Source: Parendozoicomonas sp. Alg238-R29
GTDB lineage: Bacteria > Pseudomonadota > Gammaproteobacteria > Pseudomonadales > Endozoicomonadaceae
Direction: 5' to 3'
Length of the DNA: 55,611 bases
Assembly: GCF_947331445.1 (NCBI RefSeq)
Contig: NZ_CAMZOG010000025.1
Coordinates: 1-55,611 of the forward strand
In this document: in pieces, positions 26,603 through 34,863 of the stretch
Layout of the letters: each line of letters starts with the position of its first letter
How positions within the stretch are numbered: the first letter of the stretch is position 1
Program-made: the position numbers and the translations under genes
The notes under the pieces: generated by a model
The model's database searches: none
Told to the model about the DNA's origin: nothing
The model's input: the letters and a program-made list of their open reading frames with translations, nothing else

Positions 26603-27337
26603 ATGGAATGGAGTCCCGAGATTTTCAACGTTGGAACAATCTGTCTTATTCTTGCTTTATCTTTTACCGGCGCGATCATTCAGGGAACCATGGGCTTTGG
26701 ATTCGCAATTGTCACTGCGCCATTTCTCTACACGATCACCCCTGATTTCATTCCTGCCCCACTGATTATAACGCTCATCCCCCTTGGCATTCTTATGATC
26801 AGAAAGGAACGTTCAGCCATAAGCAAAACAATTATATCCTCACTCATAATCGGACGAATACCCGGCACGTTTTTGGGGGCTGCGCTATTGGGTATCGCGA
26901 CACGGGAAAACTTGAGCCTTATGCTGGGTTCCATGGTTATTACCAGTGTCATCCTCAGCGTAACCAAACTGTCCATCAGGGCCACCAAAGTCAATATGTT
27001 GCTGGCAGGTTTTGCTTCTGGCGTGACAGCAACAGCAGCATCAATCGGTGGCCCTCCCATGGCACTGGTTCTGCAGAATGAAAAAGGCGCGTCCGTAAGA
27101 GCTAACCTTTCTTGCGTCAACGTAGTCTGCAGTGCGATCTCGTTGGGAATTCTTTTCGTTTACGGGCGATTCAGTGCTATCCACGTTAGTCTGGCCGCAA
27201 TGGTGATGCCCGGATTATTATGCGGATTATGGGTATCCCGACATATAGTCAAAATTATGCGCCCAGACGCCCTTCGCCCTCTTGCCCTCATTCTTTGTCT
27301 TGTCAGTGGCTCAATGGCTATTTTCAACAGTTTCTAG
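26603..27337 (+). CDS. TauE/SafE-family membrane permease
   Basis: The 244-residue protein has about eight hydrophobic segments and the two family half-repeat signatures: TGAIIQGTMGFGFAIVTAPF in the first half and GFASGVTATAASIGGPPMAL in the second. Members export or import sulfite, sulfoacetate and other small organic anions; the substrate is not evident. There is no sulfur-metabolism neighbour. Its end is followed immediately by a dispersed repeat element. Confidence 0.82.
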   Translation: MEWSPEIFNVGTICLILALSFTGAIIQGTMGFGFAIVTAPFLYTITPDFIPAPLIITLIPLGILMIRKERSAISKTIISSLIIGRIPGTFLGAALLGIATRENLSLMLGSMVITSVILSVTKLSIRATKVNMLLAGFASGVTATAASIGGPPMALVLQNEKGASVRANLSCVNVVCSAISLGILFVYGRFSAIHVSLAAMVMPGLLCGLWVSRHIVKIMRPDALRPLALILCLVSGSMAIFNSF

Positions 27338-27340
27338 GGG

Positions 27341-27442
27341 CTCAGTGGCGCTGAAAGCCTCTATGGCTGCGTTGCAGCATTTTGAAAGGCAACAAGCATT
27401 CCGGCAATGCTGAGTTCGAGACCTAATTGAGAACGCCCCCTA
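27341..27442 (+). repeat. Dispersed ~84-bp element, copy 1, with 17-bp flank
   Basis: Bases 27359-27442 are the inverse complement of 51298-51381 with 7 mismatches in 84 (about 92% identity). The adjacent CTCAGTGGCGCTGAAAG (27341-27357) is found exactly, inverted, at 47878-47894. The element contains CAGCATT...AATGCTG inverted repeats but no ORF. It lies between the TauE-like gene and the kinase, and it provides the kinase's last five codons and stop. Confidence 0.85.
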
Positions 27443-29822
27443 TATCTTCCGGTACAGGAAGAATATAACGTTTTAAAACCAGTGCGATTTCTTCCCTGGA
27501 GAATGGCTTTCCGAGGTAGTCATCCATTCCCGACATTAAGCACTGAGTTCTGACTGTTTCTGAAACATGTGCAGTCAGAGCGATAATGGGGATTAGCTCC
27601 CGCCCTTCTCCAGATTCGATCGCCTTCATTTCAGCAGCGACTTCAAAACCACTGAGCCCTGGCATAGCACAATCCAGAAAAACAAGGTCAAAATGCTCGC
27701 GCCGATAAAGCTCTACAGCTTTCACTCCATCTTCAGCGCGAACAGGTTCGACACCAAGGTCCATAAGATAGGCGGAAACGACCACCCAATTGGTATCATT
27801 ATCTTCTGCCACCAGAACTTTGTTGCCGTAGAATCGATAGTCAGAGATATCAAAATTAAAATCACCCTCATCTGACACAGAATTTACAGGCATGAACGAA
27901 ATCTGAAACCAGAAACGGCTGCCCTTGCCCGGCACGCTTTTGAAATCAATGCTTCCCCCCATCAATTCAACCAGTTGCCGGGAAATAGTTAGCCCCAAGC
28001 CTGAGCCACCAAATTTACGACTGATATCATCTGCGCCTTGGGTAAACGAATTGAACAACACACCTCTTAACTCTGAGCTGATACCTATCCCGGTATCTTC
28101 TACTTCGACTCGCAACCTGATGAAGTTGTCATCAGCCCAGTCTTTACGAATACGAAAGTAAACAGCTCCCTGTTCGGTAAACTTGCAGGCATTTCCGAGA
28201 AGATTCACGACAACCTGCCGAAACCGTGTTGGATCACCAATGACCTGATCCGGAAGGTCAGAATCCAGTTCGAAATGAAGACGCAGCCCCTTGCGTTCCG
28301 CTTCCACCTGAAACATATCTACAACACGATCAAGAAGATCTGGCAATGAAAAGGGAATATGTTCCAAGCTGATATGCCCGGAATCTATACGAGCGTGGTC
28401 GAGTACATCATTAATCATGGTCAACAGTGACCTGCCTGCCTCTGAGACAGTTCCTACATAACGCGTCTGTTGCTGATCCAGTGAAGTACGCTTTAAAAGA
28501 TCAGTAATACCAAGAATGCCATTGAGCGGCGTACGGATTTCATGACTGATACGAGCCAGAATTTCGCCCTTAGCCTGATTTTCAGCCCGCTCAGTGAGGG
28601 CTTGCCTTTCTCCTAGCTCTTGCCCTCTTCGAAGTAAATAAAGCCTGAATCCCAAACCGGCCAGCAGCACAAAGTATTCCGTCACGAATGCCATTTTCAA
28701 GCTGTAAACGGAGTTCACATAGTTATGCGTCAACCCCAGATTCGACACCACTACAAATATGCAGATGGTAAAGCAGAGCGACCAACCAAGTGAGAACACA
28801 ATTGCGGGTCTGTCCCCCTGTAAGGCCCGAAACAGGCTTTGCATGAAAATCCCAAGGATCATAAAAGAAATGGGAATCACCGCCATAAACGAACTGAAGT
28901 AGTAGGGTAAAAAGGAGGCGATAGGGATAAGCACCAACATATAACCGATAAAGACTCGGTTAATAACATCGACCCTGGGAAGGAATTCTCTTAAACGCAG
29001 ATAACGCCGGGCAAAAAGGGTTAAAAATGCTGCATCCAGACATTCAAAGTAGACGACTGAAAATTCCTGAAAATCAAGCCATGGAGACCATATAGGAAAC
29101 CCGGAACCGTCGAGAGACATGACTGTAAGGGTTCCAGCCACAACATGTATTAAAAAGAACACATACAGGCCTTCACGGAAGACCAGCGACATCATCAATG
29201 AAACAAAGATGACCGCAAGGCACAAACCATAAAAAACACCATCTGAGAAAAAAACCTGTTCGGTATTTTCCACCAGGGCCGTATCCCCAATTACCCCCAA
29301 AAGAATCTGCATGGTGCTGGTGCTGTTCACCTTCAAATACCAGGTTTTTTCTTCCAGAGGCTCCATATTCAGGGGGAAAGTTAACAACCGGCTCTGTACC
29401 GGCCACTCACTCCAGGGCACCCGGTCCCCTCCCTTTAAAATATTCCAGCCTCCGGAACCATCCGGGGCATACAGAGTCATAGAGTCGATGCGCGAGAATC
29501 CGGATTTAAGAAACAAGCGAATTTTCTCACTATCGCGGTTATGCAATCGTATCCGCAGCCAAATAGTTTCATCGGTATAAGCGAGGTTTATTTGTTCAAC
29601 CTGAACTTTCGAAAACGCCGTTGTGTGAGGACTGGAAACTTCATCTATACCAAGAGTGCTATCGCTGGTGCGGAAAATGTCAAGACTTGTTCCAAGAGCT
29701 TCATAGGGCTGGTTGTCTCTAACTTCAAAGACAGCAGAAAAACTCAGGGGGGATAGTATGCAACCCAGCACCAGTAATAAGACTGAGAGACTTCCAGACA
29801 CTCGTGCCAAAGCAGTTTTCAT
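27423..29822 (-). CDS. 7TMR-DISM hybrid histidine kinase (HisKA-HATPase-REC)
   Basis: The protein has 799 residues. A signal peptide ends near LSPLSFSA, then comes an extracellular DISMED2-type beta domain (DETIWLRIRLHNRDSEKIRL), seven membrane helices and a short coiled coil. HisKA has His about 430 (ARISHEIRTPLNG). The HATPase is intact (NLLGNACKFT, DTGIGI, GSGLGLTI), and the receiver has Asp about 715 (VFLDCAMPGLSG) and Lys in LGKPFS. No DNA-binding or Hpt domain is present. No response regulator is adjacent, so the relay partner is elsewhere. The final residues GGVLN and the stop come from the dispersed repeat. Confidence 0.88.
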   Translation of the reverse strand: MKTALARVSGSLSVLLLVLGCILSPLSFSAVFEVRDNQPYEALGTSLDIFRTSDSTLGIDEVSSPHTTAFSKVQVEQINLAYTDETIWLRIRLHNRDSEKIRLFLKSGFSRIDSMTLYAPDGSGGWNILKGGDRVPWSEWPVQSRLLTFPLNMEPLEEKTWYLKVNSTSTMQILLGVIGDTALVENTEQVFFSDGVFYGLCLAVIFVSLMMSLVFREGLYVFFLIHVVAGTLTVMSLDGSGFPIWSPWLDFQEFSVVYFECLDAAFLTLFARRYLRLREFLPRVDVINRVFIGYMLVLIPIASFLPYYFSSFMAVIPISFMILGIFMQSLFRALQGDRPAIVFSLGWSLCFTICIFVVVSNLGLTHNYVNSVYSLKMAFVTEYFVLLAGLGFRLYLLRRGQELGERQALTERAENQAKGEILARISHEIRTPLNGILGITDLLKRTSLDQQQTRYVGTVSEAGRSLLTMINDVLDHARIDSGHISLEHIPFSLPDLLDRVVDMFQVEAERKGLRLHFELDSDLPDQVIGDPTRFRQVVVNLLGNACKFTEQGAVYFRIRKDWADDNFIRLRVEVEDTGIGISSELRGVLFNSFTQGADDISRKFGGSGLGLTISRQLVELMGGSIDFKSVPGKGSRFWFQISFMPVNSVSDEGDFNFDISDYRFYGNKVLVAEDNDTNWVVVSAYLMDLGVEPVRAEDGVKAVELYRREHFDLVFLDCAMPGLSGFEVAAEMKAIESGEGRELIPIIALTAHVSETVRTQCLMSGMDDYLGKPFSREEIALVLKRYILPVPEDIGGVLN

Positions 29823-29999
29823 TTTAGTGTTATCAGGTGTTTTTTATTGGCTCTATTGTGGGCAATCCTCCAACCTTGAGCAATACCTGATAACCAGCTT
29901 GGCAAGCAATTGTCAGCTCTGCCTGAAAGCTGTCTTTTCATTCGCCCTGCATGTAACCTTTGCCACGCAGTTAATCTGGAAAACTACCTCCAGTTATTT

Positions 30000-31493
30000 A
30001 TGAATTCAGAACCAACTTCACTTGCATTGCTAAGCAGTTTTGCTGGCTTTGGTTACATAGTCCTGATCACCGTATTCGTGCTTGTGATCATAATGAAACG
30101 CCGTCCGGTGGGTGTTTCTCTGTCCTGGTTATTGCTGCTTTTTGTTCTTCCTGTTGCTGGTATTGTTCTTTTCCTAATGTTCGGCACCCGTCGTCTTGGC
30201 AGCAAGCGTTTACGTCGAGCTGAAACTTATGCCCCAACCTATAACGAATGGTTTAATCATCTGAAACAGGTGCTTTTCCCTGAACCTCGAAATATTCTGG
30301 AAAAACCAAAGCACAACAGAGTCTACAACCTCACTGAGCACACAACCCGGATACCAGCCCTGCCGGGTAACAGCCTGTCTCTTTATCACGAAACCGATAC
30401 TATTTTTCAAGCTCTGATTCATGATATTCAGCAGGCTCAGGAAACCATTCACTTGGAATTTTACATCTGTGAAGCCGGTGGACAGATTGATGACGTTCTG
30501 GATGCTTTGGAAGATGCCGCTTACCGGGGAGTATCTTGTAAAATCCTTCTGGATGCAGTGGGTAGCAGTCAGTTTCTGCGCAGTGAAGAAGCCTTACGCC
30601 TGAAAGCGGCAGGAATCAGAATTCGCTCGTCTCTTCATGTTGGTCCATTGCGTATGCTGCTGGAACGCATTGACCTTCGCAATCATCGCAAGATGATGAT
30701 TATTGATGATGATATAGCCTGGACTGGAAGCTTTAATCTGGCAGATCCTGCCCTCTTCAAACAGAATGCCGGCGTTGGACAGTGGATTGATGCGATGGTT
30801 CGCATTCAGGGCCCTGCAGCTCATGCGACAGGGGCAGTATTTCTTTATGACTGGGCCATGGAAACTGGAGAAGATCTGCAAATATGTCGGCAACCTTTCC
30901 AGTACCAGCCCTCTGCGGCAACAGCTTCACAAATACCTGATAATCAAGCATCCATGCATGTTGTGCCCTCCGGCCCAGGTATAGACAGGAAGCTGATTCA
31001 TCAGGTACTTCTGGCCGCAGCTTATGAAAGTCAGAAAGAGCTGATTATCACAACACCGTACTTTGTTCCCGACGAAGCTTTGGTTACAGCCCTGTGTTCT
31101 GCTGCCATCAGGGGAGTAAAAGTGATTCTGGTCGTACCTGAAAAGAACGACTCTAGAATGGTACATTTTGCCAGCCATTCTTATTATGACGACCTGCTGA
31201 TCGCCGGTGTTAATATCATGCACTTCACAGCGGGATTGCTGCATACCAAGTGCGTTCTTGTAGACCGTGAAACCGCTCTCTTTGGTACGGTGAATCTTGA
31301 TATGCGTAGTGTATGGTTAAATTTTGAACTGACTTTGATTATCTATGACCAGAGTTTTGGACAGCATATTGCTACGCTGATGGAGGACTATATCAGTCGT
31401 TCTCACTCCGTCGATGCCAGAAGCTGGAAGAAGCGACCTTTCACTACCAGGATGGCTGAGAATATCGCACAACTTTTCAGCCCTCTGTTATAG
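30000..31493 (+). CDS. cls: Cardiolipin synthase
   Basis: From ATG 30000 the protein has 497 residues. Two N-terminal membrane helices are followed by two phospholipase-D-type domains with HKD motifs: NHRKMMIIDDDIAWTGSFNL and HTKCVLVDRETALFGTVNLD. It condenses two phosphatidylglycerols (ClsA type) into cardiolipin at the inner membrane. The open frame extends 90 bases upstream, but ATG 30000 places the membrane helices at the normal position. It is divergent from the sensor kinase. Confidence 0.9.
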   Translation: MNSEPTSLALLSSFAGFGYIVLITVFVLVIIMKRRPVGVSLSWLLLLFVLPVAGIVLFLMFGTRRLGSKRLRRAETYAPTYNEWFNHLKQVLFPEPRNILEKPKHNRVYNLTEHTTRIPALPGNSLSLYHETDTIFQALIHDIQQAQETIHLEFYICEAGGQIDDVLDALEDAAYRGVSCKILLDAVGSSQFLRSEEALRLKAAGIRIRSSLHVGPLRMLLERIDLRNHRKMMIIDDDIAWTGSFNLADPALFKQNAGVGQWIDAMVRIQGPAAHATGAVFLYDWAMETGEDLQICRQPFQYQPSAATASQIPDNQASMHVVPSGPGIDRKLIHQVLLAAAYESQKELIITTPYFVPDEALVTALCSAAIRGVKVILVVPEKNDSRMVHFASHSYYDDLLIAGVNIMHFTAGLLHTKCVLVDRETALFGTVNLDMRSVWLNFELTLIIYDQSFGQHIATLMEDYISRSHSVDARSWKKRPFTTRMAENIAQLFSPLL

Positions 31494-31532
31494 GTGTGTC
31501 CGAACATGCAAAGTGGGCACACCTCAGTTATT
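31492..31532 (+). terminator. Probable terminator after cls
   Basis: AGGTGTGTCC (31492-31501) and GGGCACACCT (31515-31524) form a 10-bp stem with one mismatch or G-U, followed by CAGTTATTTTC. It begins inside the cls stop codon. Confidence 0.55.
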
Positions 31533-31920
31533 TTCACAAACAACCATGCCTACTTTTATAGCTGGGCAACCTCTCTATCTTTGTCCCATGGTATATTCCT
31601 CAGCATCACTTATAAGTGATACAGAAATTTGTATTTTCCTGCTGACCCGCAGCCACCAACCATCGTCGATGATTATCGCCCTGAGTCTTACCGGGCTTGC
31701 CATCTATTTCATGCTCATGAACCAGTGCCAGCTGGGTACTCTGCTATGGATGCTGCTGTTATCACCCATTGTCATGATACAATGGGTGCCGAAAAAAACA
31801 GAACGGCGGTATCCGATCTAAAGATACATAAAAAGACAACACCACCTCAGTTTTCTATCGTGCCAGAAGGAAAAGCAGGGCTGGAAAGTAAAATTGTGCC
31901 AGACCAGAGAAAAGTCTGGT
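31533..31920. other. 388-base stretch with at most one doubtful small ORF
   Basis: A plus-strand frame from ATG 31669 to 31821 would encode 50 residues with two hydrophobic stretches (ALSLTGLAIYFMLMN and LLWMLLLSPIVMIQWVP). It has no good ribosome site and overlaps another open frame, so I do not call it a gene. Nothing else is recognisable here. Confidence 0.3.
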
Positions 31921-32112
31921 TTACTGCTTTGAATACCAAAACACGAGAGGAAGAATCGGACACAAAACCATCAGTCCAATTCGGATAAGCTCCGGCCATT
32001 GATCCATCGCGTTAATTTTCCAGCTCCAGGACAACATCAACAGAGCAGGAACACCTATCAGAAACAGGCAGGACACAATAAACGCAATAGCCCACCTTCC
32101 TTTACGTCCCAT
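31921..32112 (-). CDS. Small two-helix membrane protein
   Basis: The 63-residue protein has a basic start (MGRKGRW) and two membrane helices (AFIVSCLFLIGVPALLML and IGLMVLCPILPLVF). The ATG at 32112 has a strong GGGGGTGG ribosome site 5 bases upstream. It follows a 123-residue membrane protein gene by 24 bases, so the two look like a small operon. I do not recognise the family. Confidence 0.55.
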   Translation of the reverse strand: MGRKGRWAIAFIVSCLFLIGVPALLMLSWSWKINAMDQWPELIRIGLMVLCPILPLVFWYSKQ

Positions 32113-32136
32113 GTTTCCACCCCCGTTCGTCCATTA

Positions 32137-32508
32137 TCACTTACAGCTTAGGCGCTCCAGCAGACAAAACATCACGAACGCTAGAACAGTGACCCAGATA
32201 GTTGCCAGCCAGTGCGCAGGCATCCAGAGAGCAAGCAAAGTCAGTGGTAGAATACAGATAAAATATCTACATAGCGGTGCACCACATCTGGAAAAAACGC
32301 CAACACTGTTGCCATTACAATGAACAGACAACCCGGCATTCAGCATAAGACCCGATGTAACAAGGGTGGCAGGATTGATCATGCTGTTACAAAACACAGC
32401 AAAAAGTGGCCAGAAACGGCCCTTACGAAGGGAAGAAGGAACAGGAGTTAAAGCCTGACGTTCGGCTGCGTATATCTCACTCCACTGACTTATTGTCGTC
32501 TGTTTCAC
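32137..32508 (-). CDS. Hypothetical 123-residue membrane protein, GTG start
   Basis: The GTG start at 32508 has GGGGAGAG about 7-9 bases upstream. The protein has a soluble amphipathic start of ~30 residues (ERQALTPVPSSLRKGRFWPL), then three hydrophobic stretches (FAVFCNSMINPATLV, YFICILPLTLLALWM, LATIWVTVLAFVMFCLL). Family unknown. It lies 59 bases downstream of glpX on the same strand and just upstream of another small membrane protein, so it may belong to the glpX transcript. Confidence 0.5.
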   Translation of the reverse strand: MKQTTISQWSEIYAAERQALTPVPSSLRKGRFWPLFAVFCNSMINPATLVTSGLMLNAGLSVHCNGNSVGVFSRCGAPLCRYFICILPLTLLALWMPAHWLATIWVTVLAFVMFCLLERLSCK

Positions 32509-32567
32509 GCAAAAGCTCTCCCCAGAATCGAGGGAGAACTTTAGTCACCAAAAGAAAAACTGCACAG

Positions 32568-33578
32568 TTACAGAATATGAGCGCAGATTTCCGGATCTTT
32601 GCGTTCCAGATAATGGGTGGATTGAATACGGCGAATAGTGCGGGACTTACCACGAATCAGCAGGGTTTCTGTTGTCGCGATATTCCCCTGACGAGATACA
32701 CCATGAAGAAGGTCACCTTTGGTGATTCCTGTGGCCGAGAAAATCACCTCATCAGTAGACACAAGACGTTCCATAGGAAGCTTAATGCCAGGTTCAATAC
32801 CCATTTCACGGCAGCGCTCCAGTTCCAGCTTACCCGCTGCAACATTCTCAGGGGTATTACCTTTGGCATCATTCCTGAGTACCAGACGACCCTGCAGCTC
32901 ACCGTTCAAAGCACGAATAACAGCAGCAGACACAACCCCTTCCGGAGCGCCCCCAATACAGTACATGGCGTCTACTTCACTGTCGGGCATACAGGTAAGA
33001 ATGGAAGCCGCTACATCACCATCAGGAATAGCAAACACACGCACACCCAAATCCTGCATCTGCTTGATAACATCATCGTGACGGGGTTTAGCCAGAGTGA
33101 TCACTGTCAGCTTATCAAGGCCTTTTCCCAGTGCTCCGGCAATAGCGCGCAGGTTATCTTCCAACGGGCGATCAATATCAATAACCCCACGGGCTTCAGG
33201 GCCAACTACCAGCTTTTCCATATACATATCAGGAGCTTTCAGGAAACCACCCTTACGGGCAACAGCCATTACAGCAATCGCATTAGGTTGCCCCATGGCA
33301 GTCATTCGAGTGCCTTCAATAGGGTCTACGGCAATATCAACGGCAACACCGCTCTTTTTGCCAACCTTCTCACCGATATAAAGCATGGGGGCATCATCAA
33401 TCTCCCCTTCACCTATAACGATTTCACCGTCAATTTCTATCTGGTTCAGCAAAGTGCGCATGGTATGCACAGCGGCCTCATCAGCTTTGTTTTTATCACC
33501 GCGCCCCAGCCATTTGTAAGCAGCCAGTGCAGCTGCCTCTGTTACCCGGGAAAATTCGATCGCCAGTTCACGCTTCAT
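32568..33578 (-). CDS. glpX: Fructose-1,6-bisphosphatase, class II
   Basis: This gluconeogenic enzyme has 336 residues, identical to E. coli GlpX, if started at ATG 33578 (MKRELAIEFSRVTEAAALAA). Metal and substrate residues are in IVIGEGEIDDAPMLYIGEKVG, AVDPIEGTRMTAMG and KPRHDDVI; the C-terminal region has SATGITKGDLL. In-frame ATG 33590 is an alternative start, and the open frame extends to 33710 without family character. glpX is not next to glpF/glpK here. Confidence 0.93.
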   Translation of the reverse strand: MKRELAIEFSRVTEAAALAAYKWLGRGDKNKADEAAVHTMRTLLNQIEIDGEIVIGEGEIDDAPMLYIGEKVGKKSGVAVDIAVDPIEGTRMTAMGQPNAIAVMAVARKGGFLKAPDMYMEKLVVGPEARGVIDIDRPLEDNLRAIAGALGKGLDKLTVITLAKPRHDDVIKQMQDLGVRVFAIPDGDVAASILTCMPDSEVDAMYCIGGAPEGVVSAAVIRALNGELQGRLVLRNDAKGNTPENVAAGKLELERCREMGIEPGIKLPMERLVSTDEVIFSATGITKGDLLHGVSRQGNIATTETLLIRGKSRTIRRIQSTHYLERKDPEICAHIL

Positions 33579-33763
33579 GGTTTGGTCCATCAGCAGAGTA
33601 AAAAATCCGGCCTGACTGTATAGCAAAGAACCCAATTCAGAAAGCCATTGAACACCAAACCAGTGTCTGGCTGACTTTATCAACGACGAAAAAACAAACA
33701 ATTTATACAAATCGCAGCTGATGCAATGTTAAATCATACAAAACCTTTACATACACACCTCGC

Positions 33764-33781
33764 ATACGTATTGATACGTAT
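33764..33781. promoter_or_regulatory. Palindrome between divergent glpX and the Rap1a/Tai-like gene
   Basis: ATACGTA-TTGA-TACGTAT is a perfect 7-bp inverted repeat with a 4-base centre, in an AT-rich divergent intergenic region. Its form and place suit a dimeric repressor site. No regulator can be named. Confidence 0.35.
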
Positions 33782-33845
33782 ACGGGAAAAAGAGAGCATA
33801 TAAGGCATCAATATAACTAAAACATCTTAAGGAGTGGTCAAACCC

Positions 33846-34319
33846 ATGAACCTGCGTAACCGGTTCGGCTTGAAGTTGATAAATACATTGACGTTGATAA
33901 ATACATTGTTGGTTGGAATATCATTTATCTGGACAATATCAGCATCAGCTATGCCCCCAGCTTACGGCGATGTACAACAAGCCTCCAAAAGCGTTGAGAA
34001 CCAGAATTTCAATCCTCTGGTCGATACCAGCGATTATATAGTTGCCTGTGGTGACTATCAGCGTATTAATCAAAGCGACATGCTGCAGAGACTCTCCAAA
34101 AACTGGCAGCGTTGTTACGCTTATACTTCGGCCACTATTTCTGCCATGCGAGATATGGAGCGTACAACACCTCTGAAACAGTTTTGTATACCAAAAAATG
34201 TCAGCACAGAATACGCGATTGAAGTGACAGTGAAATACGCAAACAAAGTCCCGGAAACCAAAGAAGAAGTCCCGGCCAAAATTGTTCTTGAAGCTTTAGC
34301 TGTCAGGTACCCCTGTTAG
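33846..34319 (+). CDS. Rap1a/Tai-like periplasmic protein
   Basis: The protein has 157 residues from ATG 33846 (a GTG at 33834 is possible; AAGGAG lies just before it). The signal peptide contains a duplicated LINTLT/LINTLL segment and ends near SASA. The mature part has paired cysteines and the closing pattern FCIPKNVSTEYAIEVTVKY, then VLEALAVRYPC. This matches the Rap1a/Tai domain, known from T6SS amidase immunity proteins but also widespread as an orphan domain. No effector lies nearby, so an immunity role is unproven. Confidence 0.6.
   Translation: MNLRNRFGLKLINTLTLINTLLVGISFIWTISASAMPPAYGDVQQASKSVENQNFNPLVDTSDYIVACGDYQRINQSDMLQRLSKNWQRCYAYTSATISAMRDMERTTPLKQFCIPKNVSTEYAIEVTVKYANKVPETKEEVPAKIVLEALAVRYPC
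33874..33909 (+). repeat. Tandem 18-bp repeat inside the Rap1a/Tai-like signal peptide
   Basis: The block TTGATAAATACATTG is repeated at an 18-bp interval and gives LINTLT then LINTLL in the signal peptide. It is the same kind of event as in the neighbouring lipoprotein. Confidence 0.75.
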
Positions 34320-34571
34320 GGTCTGTTCACAGTTCGTACCTAAATTGGCAGTGAGCTTGGCGAAGATCCGGGTGAAAGCGAAGTTCACCTCATCCCCAGA
34401 ACCATGGGCAACAAGATACGGCGTTCCATTATCTTTCAGCCTGCAGCCTGCTACGTAACCGCCAGAAAACAATTTCAATATTCCTGGCGCTGTTGTAGAG
34501 CTTCTGTTCATCCAATGAGTCGGGAAGAAAAAACTCTCTCTGGCCATTCCAGAATTGCCGAATCATCCCGG

Positions 34572-34775
34572 CTAAACCACCATGATCATTAATGACTTCA
34601 GCAGTGACTCTTCCGCGGTAATAAAGGCATCTGCAACGAGATCAATATCACTTTTTGCAAGATCAGAAACTTCAAAGTCCCGAGTGGCGCAGCTTGCAAG
34701 AAACCCAGTGAGAAACAAACTCATAGAGAGAAACAAACTCATAGAGAGAAAAAGTAATGTTTTAATTCTTTTCAT
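34572..34775 (-). CDS. Small lipoprotein with duplicated signal-peptide segment
   Basis: From ATG 34775 (AAGAG upstream) the protein has 67 residues. The signal peptide contains LFLSMS twice followed by LFLTGFLASC, a lipobox with Cys at 28. The remaining 40 residues are acidic (DFEVSDLAKSDIDLVADAF). The six-residue duplication comes from an exact 18-bp tandem repeat at 34710-34745. Family unknown. It follows the decayed glutamate-ligase locus on the same strand. Confidence 0.6.
   Translation of the reverse strand: MKRIKTLLFLSMSLFLSMSLFLTGFLASCATRDFEVSDLAKSDIDLVADAFITAEESLLKSLMIMVV
34710..34745 (-). repeat. Tandem 18-bp repeat inside a signal peptide
   Basis: GAGAAACAAACTCATAGA occurs twice head to tail without mismatch, followed by a partial third copy. 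It adds six residues (LFLSMS) to the hydrophobic core of the lipoprotein signal peptide. Confidence 0.85.
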
Positions 34776-34863
34776 GGTGGCTCTTATCTTTCCCACCCTG
34801 GAAAGCAGTTCACGACCTATGGGGCGTTCCCAATCAAGCATACTGCCGTGAACTATCAGCCGT

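Noticed and set aside
31629-31988. 119-residue frame after cls
   Set aside because: It overlaps other open frames, has no ribosome site and its composition does not look like protein-coding sequence.
32406-33623. 405-residue plus-strand frame opposite glpX
   Set aside because: It is the antisense shadow of glpX, whose minus-strand product has a full set of family motifs.
33834-34319. T6SS effector/immunity locus around the Rap1a/Tai-like gene
   Set aside because: No amidase, VgrG, Hcp or PAAR gene lies nearby, so only the domain itself can be reported.
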